A stretch of 64,000 nt of DNA from Siphonodentalium dalli (lineage: Eukaryota; Mollusca; Scaphopoda; Gadilida; Siphonodentaliidae), in contig CP136062.1 of the NCBI GenBank assembly GCA_032622095.1, forward strand, positions 11,435,710-11,499,709, read 5' to 3'. A program made the position numbers and the translations under genes. A model generated the notes under the pieces. That model had not been told where the DNA came from. It made no database searches and worked only from the letters and a program-made list of their open reading frames with translations. Below, piece after piece: positions 34,985 through 44,980 of this stretch. Each line of letters starts with the position of its first letter. Position 1 is the stretch's first letter.

Positions 34985-35875
34985 ACAGTTACCCCAGAGC
35001 GACTTGTAAAAGAAGCTTTTATGACTGACAAATTTATACCCGAAGCTAATCTTGAATCATGAATTAGGTCGTTGTCACAATGTCAACAGTTAATCACATC
35101 TCTGTCACCACATCACAACATCAACGACTTCTTTGATAACTCAATAAAGACACAACTATTTAACGATAATACTCGCAGCAAACTCCCCAGAAATAGCAAC
35201 AGACGTGATCCCCACACGGAACAAGCTTCGAACGTACAGAACGTTCAAAACAATCACTTCTTTGGAAGAATTTCTTAGCATCATTTCCATCCCTAAACAA
35301 CGAGAATCCCTCACGAAATTCAGAATTAGCTGTCACACACTGGGCATTGAGCGCGGACGCTATTTCGATTTCGATGAAGTGGACCGTATATGTGAAACAT
35401 GCAACCAAATTGATAACGAGGGGCACTTCCTGCTCCATTGTACATCACTGTCAGACGAGCGCGCCATATTTCACGAGAAACTAACACCTGATCTCCTAAC
35501 CACCCCTAACGAGAAGCTATTCAATACAATATTAACAAGCACAGACCCAACAACACTACAGGCACTGGCATATTTCGTCCACTGTGGACTGAAAAAGAAA
35601 GGCGCTTGGCAACCAAGTGACGAACTGGTTAATCGAGTACAACAAAAAAGGAACATTGCCCTATCAACTTGACACCATCCTGGTTTGATGCTGGCTGATG
35701 ACGTAATATCAACTCACATAATTACATTGTCAATTATATACATCCATATATGTATTTGTTGTTACTTATCTTGTTCCATATTCAATATACTTGTCTTGTT
35801 ATTCTATGTTAATGTACATTTGACCATACATGGTGTAACGTACAAATAAACTTTTATTGATTGATTTTAATAACC
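34985..35875 (+). pseudogene. LINE reverse transcriptase, C-terminal fragment and 3' tail
   Basis: Translation reads TPERLVKEAFMTDKFIPEAN, hits an in-frame TGA near 35,057, shifts frame near 35,200 and continues to 35,672. The final part carries TKFRISCHTLGIERGRYFDF followed by CETCNQIDNEGHFLLHC, the CCHC-type knuckle at the end of many CR1/L2/Jockey-like LINE polymerases. The natural stop is at 35,670-35,672. A 200-bp tail ends AATAAACTTTTATTGATTGA, and short TTGATT repeats are typical of CR1/L2-type 3' ends. No endonuclease or polymerase core is present: a 5'-truncated insertion. Confidence 0.75.
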
Positions 35876-36082
35876 AGACCGTTTAAAATTCCACATACAC
35901 AATGTTGACACGTGAAACAACAGCGCAAGTGCAATTCACAATTCTAGTCAGCGGTCAGGGACATGGGAACCGTGTTCCTTGTTGGAGATGAAAAAGCAAT
36001 TTATAACAAATAGCTTGAAATAAGACACTTACGTGCAAATATGCCAAGTATGTGCATATTTCCACAGTAATAATAGACAGTA

Positions 36083-36180
36083 TATATAATGCCCACAGCT
36101 ACGGCTCTCTATAGGTTTGTTATATACTGCCCGTAACGTTCTTGCCTCCTGAACCGTCGGTATGGGTGGTATGAACAGTG
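36083..36180 (+). repeat. ~100-bp direct repeat, right copy
   Basis: ATATAATGCCCACAGCTACG, TTATATACTGCCCGTAACGT and GGGTGGTATGAACA match 34,647-34,752 in the same order, 1.43 kb downstream. Confidence 0.9.
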
Positions 36181-38498
36181 CATTCGGTCCACATACAACT
36201 TTGAATGTTCAAATCGGGCCGGCTCTTGTAGCAGTGCACGAATTGTCACATTAAATCTTTCTGGTGAGATTCTCAAATCGTCTTATTAGGATATCAAACG
36301 CTGTCGGGGCGATTCACATGACAGCATTATCTGAAATCCCAGGCATATTTCATGTGGACAAAACATCGTAAAAAAAATTATCCAATTATTAATGAACAGA
36401 CATTCACATGGATCTCAATCAGTCTCAATAGCATTTTCTTAGTAAAACATGACTGTTTTTTACTTGTGTTTGTTTCGCAAGCAAATTCTTGAGTGCAAGC
36501 TGACACCCGTTGCATTGACGCAATACGACGAAGACGTTCAATATAATAAATGTCACTCAACCAAGCAAACATGTGGAGGGAGTTATTTCTAATGAAATAT
36601 TAGTTCAATTTTGTCATAAGAGAACTAGAGATTTGTTTAACAATAGGTAAATGTCGAACAGCAAATTAAATTCACGGAAATACTCTTGTGTTGCAGTGGT
36701 TTTGCTACATTGGAGCTATAGTTCCAGTAATCAATTAAGTCAAAACCAGATGCCCAACGACAAGCATCAAAGCTATCGTCATAAATAGTAAAGGCACATG
36801 CGTGTGTGTAGAAGAAAGATAATTATCTTGTGTTCCATGCAGCTCTGACCATTAACGGTATGCCAATCGGAAGTTATCAATCAGTACACCTCGATGTGCT
36901 ATATTTCAGTATTATGGGAGTATTAACAACTTGGAGTAGAATGCCTACAGTTGTGGTCATCGATAAGTTAATTCAGTCACACTTCAGTTTGTAAGCAAAT
37001 GGCATAACGGCAACGACATGTCATATTTGTCATGGGTGTGCTTACAAAACGATGACGAATCTAGCCATACGGGCGCGTGAATGTTTTGTGGGGGGCTTGA
37101 GACTTTTTTCCGATAAGTTTTGCATGATATATTCATGGTTGTAACACTGTTTTTTGTAGAATATACCTTGCATATCCACACAAATATAACAACATATATT
37201 CAAATTAAACTTAAATATGTATAATTCAGGCAGATATTTGAAAAATTTGTCACAATTTCCCCCTGAAATAACGTTCAATTTGCCCGAAAATTGCCCGAAT
37301 TTGACCCAAAATATATCAAATTTGACTGGTAAGGGGGGGGGGGTCTCAAAACCATGAGTGGAAAAAAATATTGTTTTTGCACAAAGAGGGGCGGGGGTCC
37401 AAAGTGCTGCAAAAAAAAATTCAGCGTTGTGTATGCAATTTTTTTCCTGATCCCCCCTCCCTGGTTTGGCCGCCAGTTTCTTGCTGCATGGTTTGTTACA
37501 TCGACCCGAGATTTAACATAATTATTTTGATACCGGGAATGATTTGCAATGGATATTTATAAATACAAATTTCAGCACAGGATCATGCGAGTTCGCTTTT
37601 ATGCATACAATATACATGATTTAAACATCCAGCATTCTGTGGCAATGCAATATTAAAATAATAACATTCGAACAAATTAATAATATATGTCCACGCAGTA
37701 ACAACATCCTGTATATTACGGTGGTACATGTACACATACAGTGGCCTTGATAAAAGGTAATTGGCAGGCATATCGGAAAAAAATTACACTATTTGTAAAA
37801 TGACGCAAAGTAACATTTAAGTGACGGATTATTATATTGTTATGGTTCTAACACCAAATATGGATTCAAATCGTAGATAAATAAAACGGACACACGATTG
37901 TTATATATAATTGGAAGGGGGAAACGCTAACGATTTTAACGGTTTCCATTTTACAACTGGCAATTTAATATTCGCTCTATAATGAATTGATTTGTAAGCA
38001 CCGAAGCGGAAATTGAAGTGCATTTTGCGTATATATAGCGTATATATCAGTATGTATAGTAAATAAATGGGTAATTATCAACCAAGCTGGTATTTGAGGT
38101 ACGCCCCTTCTAGAAAAAGGCGAAGACGTGTGCCAAATTACACACATTATAAAATCTTGTTATGAATCAACATGTGTAGAGCAAATACACATGATTCTAA
38201 TAGAATATCGCCATTAAAGATGGCAAATAATTTTAAGGACAGAGACATTAGATTAAGATAGACCACAAACCCATCAACAGATTAAACGCTATCAAATTGA
38301 AATGAACTGATCATTATGTCCAAGCGTTTAATGATACACGCGCCGTTAGAAACGCACGTCTGAGCACGCCTCTCTATCAAAGACAATTTAATGAGGTTCC
38401 TCGTATAATTTAATTGAATTAAATGTAAGCTATTCAAAAGGCAAGATTGCCTTTTCTGGCCATTGTGTGGGTAACTCTAACTTAGTACATATATACAT
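36181..38498. other. No gene recognised; G11 tract
   Basis: G11 at 37,333-37,343 follows CCCGAATTTGACCCAAAATA, which resembles CCCGAATTTGACCAAAAATA near 18,118, also upstream of a G run, so a diverged repeat pair is likely. Other frames are short and unsupported. Confidence 0.45.
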
Positions 38499-38657
38499 AT
38501 TGCGCTGTGGGCAGTTGAGATTTTCGGTTGAGAACATCAACCAGTTCTCAAGAAATCATTTAGAACAATTCGAATTACGGGCAGTTTCCGAACTGCCCAT
38601 AATTCGACGAGCTGCCCACAACGTTGGTTTCAGCATGACAAAACTGCCCACATAAAA
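38499..38657. mobile_element. Short element of GGGCAGTT/AACTGCCC words
   Basis: GGGCAGTT occurs at 38,509 and 38,580, and AACTGCCC at 38,593 and 38,643, with a GCTGCCCAC near 38,611. The outermost words face each other as inverted ends (GTGGGCAGTT ... AACTGCCCAC). Two nested palindromes form within 160 bp. Confidence 0.6.
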
Positions 38658-39023
38658 AAAATGTCTATAGGCCACATAAATAAAATGTCTATAGGCCTTT
38701 CGTGGCATTGCCACTTTTCAATAGACGATAAATTAAATTATGACGTCATAGTGTCAAGGGAGATATATATATGTGTGTGTGTAGTCCACTGCGTTTCTTA
38801 TAGTATTTTATCCAGATATAGACCTTACTGAAACCAAACGAGTTATGTCCGGCAGTGTTTGTTCTATTTTTTCAATATGAGGCCTCCTGAAAATTAGTGT
38901 CAATAGTCAAAATAAAGCCCAAAAAAATAAGAATGTTTTACAATTTAACTATTGCTGATGTATCTCGTACAAACCGAAATATGCGGAATTCCCCCATAAA
39001 GTTAGACATCTGATAAAAAAAAA
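38658..39023. other. No feature recognised
   Basis: Contains a TGACGTCA at about 38,741 and a short TATATATG/GTGTGTG stretch. It may include degraded 5' LINE sequence. Confidence 0.4.
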
Positions 39024-41206
39024 TGGAGGTCAATCACCCTTCTGAATATTCCATATAAATTTCCGTCCGGTATCCTAGCTGAAAGGAATAAAGTATTGCT
39101 TCCAAATCTTATGAATGTGGACCAACAAGGCTTTATGTCAGGTAGATATATTGGAGAGAACATTCGACTGATCTCTGATCTATACTGCTGACATGAAACG
39201 AAGCAAATACACTGGACTTCTTCTGATTTTAGAGTTTGAAAAACTTTTGATTCTTTATCTTGGTCCTTTATGGAAGCAACGTTGAAACTCTAACTTTGGT
39301 TCCGTCTTTTTTGGATATATTAAGACACTATATAATAACATATCTTCTAACATAAACGAAATTATTTCACCAGCGTTTAAAATAGAGATATGCTCTTTTC
39401 AAGGGGATCATATTTCATCATATATTATAATATATGAGTAGGGTTACCGACCATGGGAATAAGAAATCACGTGAAGATTAAAGGAATAAATAACTTTAAT
39501 AACAATTTCCAAATATCACAATATGCAGATACAACACTCTTGCTCGGTGGTTAACCTCAGTCAGTTGACAGTTCATTAGACCTACCGCTCATTTCAGGAC
39601 TGAAAAATAACTAGGATAAGACATATCACATACTCGGTATGGGTAGCTCCGGCAAGCCGGAAACAAAATTGTACAGAGTCGAATTGTGATAATCGAAAAT
39701 TAGACATTCAGTTTCGAAATTCAAATTGCTCAGCGTTGAGTTTGATCCAACATATTTCTAGATAACTATCTGATAGGACAAAGAGAAATGAAAACCCCAA
39801 CGAAGTAGTGAAAACAAGAAACCTAACTGTTCTAGGTAGAACTACATTAGGGAAATCCCTGATTATGTTAAAATTCTATTTAATAAATATACCAGATACT
39901 CCGATGAATCTAATATATGAGATTACAAAGGATCTGCATAATTTTATCTGGAACACCAAGCATGACTGAATCGCGAGAAAATATAGGCAACATAATTGTG
40001 ATCGGGGAGGCTGTAAAATGATACACCCATTACGATTTAGGCAGTCAATGAAAGTAACAAGGATTAATAAATTACGGGCCAAGAGAAGTAACTGGGGAAA
40101 TTAATTTTCAATTCAGCAGAACTGCATGAAAACGTATTTATATGGACAGTCTACATTAAAATAATTGACAATATCGATGCAAAATCACTTTTGGAAAGAT
40201 GTTTTTGAGGCTTTATCCTCTTACAATTACGTAACATACCAGAATCCTTTAATGAAATTTATAGGTCTTCAATCGCAAATAATGATTAAAATATTCTCAG
40301 AATCCTTCCGATGTTGTATGGACACAAAGTACAAGTGGTTTTAATATCGAATTGATGCACAAATATTGGGAAATAATTATGTTATCAAATGAAAGTTTCA
40401 TCCAATAATTGGTGTACCTTCTGTGGGAAACCTAGTGAAAGTATAATTTATTTATTTTGAGAATGTGAAATAGTGAAAAAGTTATGGTATGATATAATCA
40501 TATGGATAAAGGAGAGCGCACACTTCGATTTAGAATTATCCCCAAACATGGTCCTTTTTGTTTGGAGCACAAACACAGGGCGATACCGACCGTTTTTTAC
40601 GTTTCTTGCTTATTTAAAAAAATATATAATATATATCGTGCAAAATGGAGAAAAGAATTCCACCTTTTGCTGACATGAAAACAGATGAAAGAATACTAAA
40701 ATATAGAGAAATTGACTTATTTTGCTGCAACGTGTAGATACAAAGCTTTTTAGGCAAGATGGACAAAATGGCTTGGTTTAATTGTATTATCTCTTGAAAA
40801 AATAGGAGAAAAAACAGCCTCCTCTATCAATTTATATTGCCTATAATAACCAACACAAAATATAACCAAAGATACCGAGAGAAATTCATACTTCCTTAGC
40901 CAAAATAATATAAGATTTTCTTACAAACAACAATCCACCAAAAGATAACAAAATAGCTTGCTACAAATAATCAATATGAATGAATAATATAATTAGAAAA
41001 GTATATATATTTATACAATAGTATTCAACTATCACACTCTATACGCCTTCTTAACTATTCACAGTATTCTAACCTCTATTCTACACACTCCTTTATGTTG
41101 TTATGCGACTCAATCTGTAACTATGTACCTTATCATTTTTGTAATACCACCAATTCAATGCATTGTATTCATGTTTTGGGTCAATACAACTATAATTAAA
41201 AAAAAA
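39024..41206 (+). pseudogene. Decayed L1/Tx1-like LINE reverse transcriptase and 3' end
   Basis: Starts inside the polymerase with WRSITLLNIPYKFPSGILAE, then NVDQQGFMSGRYIGENIRLI and a TGA, then frameshifted pieces reading SFQGDHISS and HVKIKGINNFNNNFQISQYA. The catalytic YADD box reads YAD-T at 39,532-39,543, with one Asp codon missing. The connection and C-terminal parts follow (HNFIWNTK near 39,930; the knuckle CTFCGKPSESIIYLF near 40,413). An A run at 41,198-41,206 closes the 3' end. Inactive and 5'-truncated. This organisation fits L1/Tx1-type LINEs rather than the fragments at 35 kb or 53 kb. Confidence 0.75.
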
Positions 41207-41329
41207 CATCGAACCGACAACGGTAATAACAAACCGCTAATCCAATTGCCAGGCTAACAACCACATTAGTACATGATTATCCTCACAAACAATAACAAAC
41301 AGCAATTTATGGCCAACCACCGGCACACA

Positions 41330-41665
41330 CTACACTGTAAATAAATGTGTTCAAATTTGAACGCCTAAAATGCAACAGATAATGAACAGTGTTCAGTGTT
41401 CAGTTTAGAACAGTTGTGTTCAATTACTCTGAACGGTCCCGGTGTTCAGATGTGAACGCATATGTTCAATGAATTGAATGGATGTGTTCAATTTATTAAT
41501 GCATAAAAGCGCTCATGTTTGAACACATCATGTTCAGATTTTGAACATGAGTGTTCGAAATATGTGAACGCTTAATGTGTTCCGAACACTGCAACAGCTT
41601 TTGAACACTTATATGTGTGCAAACAACACAATCTGAACACACGTGTCCACAAAAGAACTACATTT
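41330..41665. mobile_element. Element made of TGTTCA/TGAACA words
   Basis: At least eight TGTTCA and five TGAACA occur in about 310 bp, plus several one-base variants, often as close palindromes (TGTTCAAATTTGAAC). It begins ACACTGTAAATAAATGTGTT. No frame is coding. The half-site resembles steroid-receptor half-sites, but the end-to-end design suggests a transposon with subterminal motifs. Confidence 0.6.
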
Positions 41666-41762
41666 AAATACTAGCATTCTTAATAAATAAGGCTTCACAA
41701 ACGTGAGATCAAATTCAATATAAAACTAGAGGTCAGATTCCATGGAATCAGATATACTTCCA

Positions 41763-41793
41763 CGGTACCCCATCCCATCCCATCCCATCCCAT
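41763..41793. repeat. (CCCAT)n microsatellite
   Basis: Five consecutive CATCC units in CCCCATCCCATCCCATCCCA. Confidence 0.95.
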
Positions 41794-41879
41794 GCGAGTG
41801 TTATGCTTATATGTGTGTTCCTCTTTATGCGAATGCATATTGGTGCCTTATGATCAGATGGTGCACTTGCATTGTCATT

Positions 41880-42075
41880 TCTAAATTTAATATATATTTT
41901 GGGACTTCTGTCTGTCTGTTTGTTTGTCTGTTAGCTATGACCGGGAATACTGCTGGACGGATTTTGACAGAATTTGATAAATATGGATACTTTTATTCAG
42001 GGAGTGTTTTGGACGGGTCAAATCGTGACCCCGACCTGACCTTTGCCTTCAAAAATGTCAATCCAAGGTCAAATA
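41880..42075 (+). repeat. Dispersed 'GACCTTGA' repeat, 5' and 3' parts
   Basis: GGGACTTCTGTCTGTCTGTT and GAATACTGCTGGACGGATTT start the copy. TGTTTTGGACGGGTCAAATC and GACCCCGACCTGACCTTTGC match 28,262-28,310. The central 125-bp units of the 27,776 copy are absent. Confidence 0.78.
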
Positions 42076-42084
42076 AAAGCCACA

Positions 42085-42610
42085 TCATTAGACTCCTCAT
42101 ACCATGGGGATGATTTTGTATAAGTGGTGGCAATCGGCGACTTATTATCAAATTTAGTGCCCACCCCTCCCAATCTCTCATCCAAAAACAACAATTTGGC
42201 GTTGTTAAATCGCAGAATTAGATTCCTTGTATCATGAAGAAGAATATATATAAATTTGGTGGAAATCGGCGCTAAAATTAGTTTTATCAATTTTGGTGCC
42301 CCTCTCCTTTTCTGTTCATCACTGACTCAAACGACGCCACTTTTGACATATTCAAAACCGTTGGATTCTTCATATCATGGGGATGATAATATGTAAGATT
42401 CGTGGCAATCGGCGACAGAACAAAATATCTGACCCCCCCCCCTCCCCCTTCCGGGCACCCCTGACGCGAAACGGCGCGACTTTTGCCATATTTAAACCAC
42501 GCCATTAGATTCCTCATATTATGGGGATGGTTATATATATAAGTTCGGTGGCAATCGGCGACAAATTTTGTTCTGCCCCTCCCCCTTTTCTGCCCCTGAA
42601 AACAACGGCG
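42085..42610. repeat. ~140-bp tandem repeat, four copies
   Basis: The phrase ATTAGATTCCTCATA..ATGGGGATGAT then TGGCAATCGGCGAC recurs near 42,087, 42,218, 42,360 and 42,505. Each is followed by a C-rich stretch, C10 at 42,433-42,442 in the third. Confidence 0.88.
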
Positions 42611-42744
42611 TCACTTTAGAAAATTCTAACCCCGACCATTATCTTTCTCGTAAAAAGCTACTCCTAGTAGACCCCTTTGGCATCATCTAGATGGTCCCCT
42701 GTGAATTTCTATAGAACACAGACAGACAAACAGACATTCGCAAA

Positions 42745-43178
42745 TATAGATATAGATTGTATTGCCTGTCATGGATGTTCGGAAAGTTATATCGGAGAAA
42801 CATGCAATAAATTGCGAGAAAGAACGCGGATCCATAGACAACAGAAAAGCAACCAGAATATCGCAAAATTGCACTGAGTGAACATTTGGATGAATGTGGA
42901 AAGAATGAATATTCGATCTTCCCATTCCAGCAAGCAGAATACGCCGAACCCGGAAGGAAGATTTCTGCATTGAACACTTCCGAAGCAAGCTAAATGCGCC
43001 CAGGAAATGATGTTGTGTGAAGCTGAGTTATTGAATCAAATATATGTATCACGTGATTCACCATGAAATCTCTTACAGACTCTAAGATGAGTACACATTT
43101 TTCATCAGTGACTCCAAGCTATTGAAAAGGCAAGATGTGCCGAAACCGGCATAGCTGTATGTACATACATGTAATAAA
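42745..43178 (+). pseudogene. Penelope-like element, GIY-YIG endonuclease fragment
   Basis: Frame 1 reads IACHGCSESYIGETCNKLRE then RTRIHRQQ: the SYIGET is the YIG half of a GIY-YIG nuclease, as in Penelope-like retroelements. Frame shifts follow near 42,873 (into ALSEHLDECGKNEYSIFPF) and near 42,965 (into IEHFRSKLNAPRK and a natural TGA at 43,008-43,010). The 3' part to about 43,178 contains GTGCCGAAACCGGCATAGC and AATAAA (43,173). The reverse transcriptase part is missing. Two frameshifts make it inactive. Confidence 0.72.
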
Positions 43179-43535
43179 TATTCAACAATGAACAGATACC
43201 TTTCTTAATTTTCGAGAATATGGGTCATGTACTTTCATGACGCAATAATATGTCTAGACTGCAACCAACTGGGATCCTTATCATCAGGTCTGGGTATTTT
43301 TATGCTGCTGATTTTTGTGCAGTAATTGGGGTAGTTGTGGAAATGCAAGATTATTGTTTGAAAAAAAATACCGAAAAGGGCGCGTTTGTTGTCACAGACT
43401 GGTGCAGCGGATGACGTTCTAATGGAAAATTGACCACTTGAAGTTCAAATAGGCTTAACCCATGGCTGGCGGAACCTTTAGTTAACACTGTCGCCTATGG
43501 AAAATAATTAGGAGTTTGTAACCTATACTGCGCGG
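43179..43535. other. No feature recognised
   Basis: No supported gene or repeat. Confidence 0.45.
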
Positions 43536-43735
43536 CATTGAATTACTAGTAAAATGCCTGCGGGGAGAATCATGTCGGTCAACAACCTCATGTTGTTGTG
43601 ATCTGAGCCTATCTACATCGGTGCGAGATTTATGTCGGTCTATTCTATTCAACATAGTCTTGAATTACTAGTAAAACGCCTGTGCGGAGAATTATGTCGG
43701 TCATCAACCTCATCTTCAGTTTTCACGTACTTATT
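43536..43735. repeat. Two-copy direct repeat, ~125-bp period
   Basis: TTGAATTACTAGTAAAATGCC with GGAGAATCATGTCGGTCAAC (43,538) and TTGAATTACTAGTAAAACGC with GGAGAATTATGTCGGTCATC (43,662) are successive copies. Confidence 0.88.
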
Positions 43736-43913
43736 TTGTGATGGGTCACCATGCACCTCCTTTGTGAAGTGTGTTTTGTTATCAGGCCCAGGTTTATATT
43801 CATTAAATTGAACCTGTGTCTCTGAATCATTATTATAGTCCCCCCCCCCCCCCGAGAGAAGGGGTTATCCCTAACTTCAATTGGTTTAGGATACCAGCCT
43901 GGTTCTGCTTTTG

Positions 43914-44980
43914 CTAGGCCGGAGAATTACTCATCGGTTTGAGCCATTTAAGAGTCAACATCGACCTTTGAGGAAATGCTTTCGGTGGCGGTTTTGTATC
44001 ATCCATGTTAAAGGTCAAACTATGAGCATCGGACCCAAAACTGTTTGAAAGGCCCATTGACACACTTGTTCGTTTAATTTCTGAATGATTAAGACCTGAT
44101 TTTGAAAGGTCTAGGAACAATAAGATTTTTACTTGCGAATATCTAAAAGAATTGTTAAAGCTGTTTGTATGGGTCTTTGGCACATTAAGTTATGTTCATC
44201 CACTGACAAATTTGGAGATTGAATGCCCAAATCTAATACCGACCGTTTCAGTGATATTTTAGAAGTGGCTGAACCTGATGGCGATTGTTGTAAATATGAT
44301 CGGTTAAGTTTCGGACTGGAAGAGACAGGAACATTAACCTCAAAACTGATTTGAGGTAAGGAATTCCCTAGCTGCAGACCTTCAGCTTCTGACACTACCG
44401 ACACTCCAACTGAAAACCCGAAACAGATGTGTTTTTTTTGTCTTCCTATCGTCACATGTATACCTACACACGCACTTACTCCATGCACATTACCCTCTGT
44501 ATTGTCTCTATAATAATGTTTACACATGTATGTTCCTTCCGAGATGAAGTTGATAATTTGCGATTGGTAGCACCCGATGCTTGCTGTACCTTCAACATAT
44601 CAGTACTGCATGTTAGTGTGCGCTGAAACGTCCCCAAGTTTCGATGTTCGCTGTATGTTTTGAGGCAATGTTGAATTCCGTGGGCTAATTGTGAAGACTT
44701 GCCCATTTGCACCCCATCCCTGACCGAAATGATCGGTCGGTTGACTGAGAAGTTAGAGCTCCTCGAAATAATCCGACCAAACTGCCCTATTTCCATCGAA
44801 CACTTGAACTACATATTCGAGGTGTTCGAGTGTTTCCTGGTCTAAATCCCTGTCAAAATACGGGTCGAGATACATTAGCAATTTAGCCATCGAGGTTGGG
44901 AAGGGAAACTTTGTCAAAACATCTGGGAATAGATTCCCATATACGTGTATGTTATACAAAAGTCCATCGGCGCGCTTACG
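43914..44980 (-). CDS. Unrecognised Ser/Pro-rich coding-like sequence, frame-shifted
   Basis: Minus-strand frames read in order from 44,980: LLYNIHVYGNLFPDVLTKFP and on to YFDRDLDQETLEHLEYVVQ (ends 44,753); then 44,796-44,476 with GKSSQLAHGIQHCLKTYSEH; then 44,527-44,129 with NVPVSSSPKLNRSYLQQSPS; then 44,183-43,914 with MGLSNSFGSDAHSLTFNMDD. The composition is that of a disordered Ser/Pro-rich protein with an acidic helical N-terminal part. Frames change at each junction, by introns or indels. I recognise no family. It abuts the minisatellite, and the first frame opens inside it. Confidence 0.3.

Noticed and set aside
41330-41665. Array of nuclear-receptor response elements
   Set aside because: TGTTCA resembles a steroid-receptor half-site, but sister elements use unrelated words in the same layout, so a transposon design explains it better.
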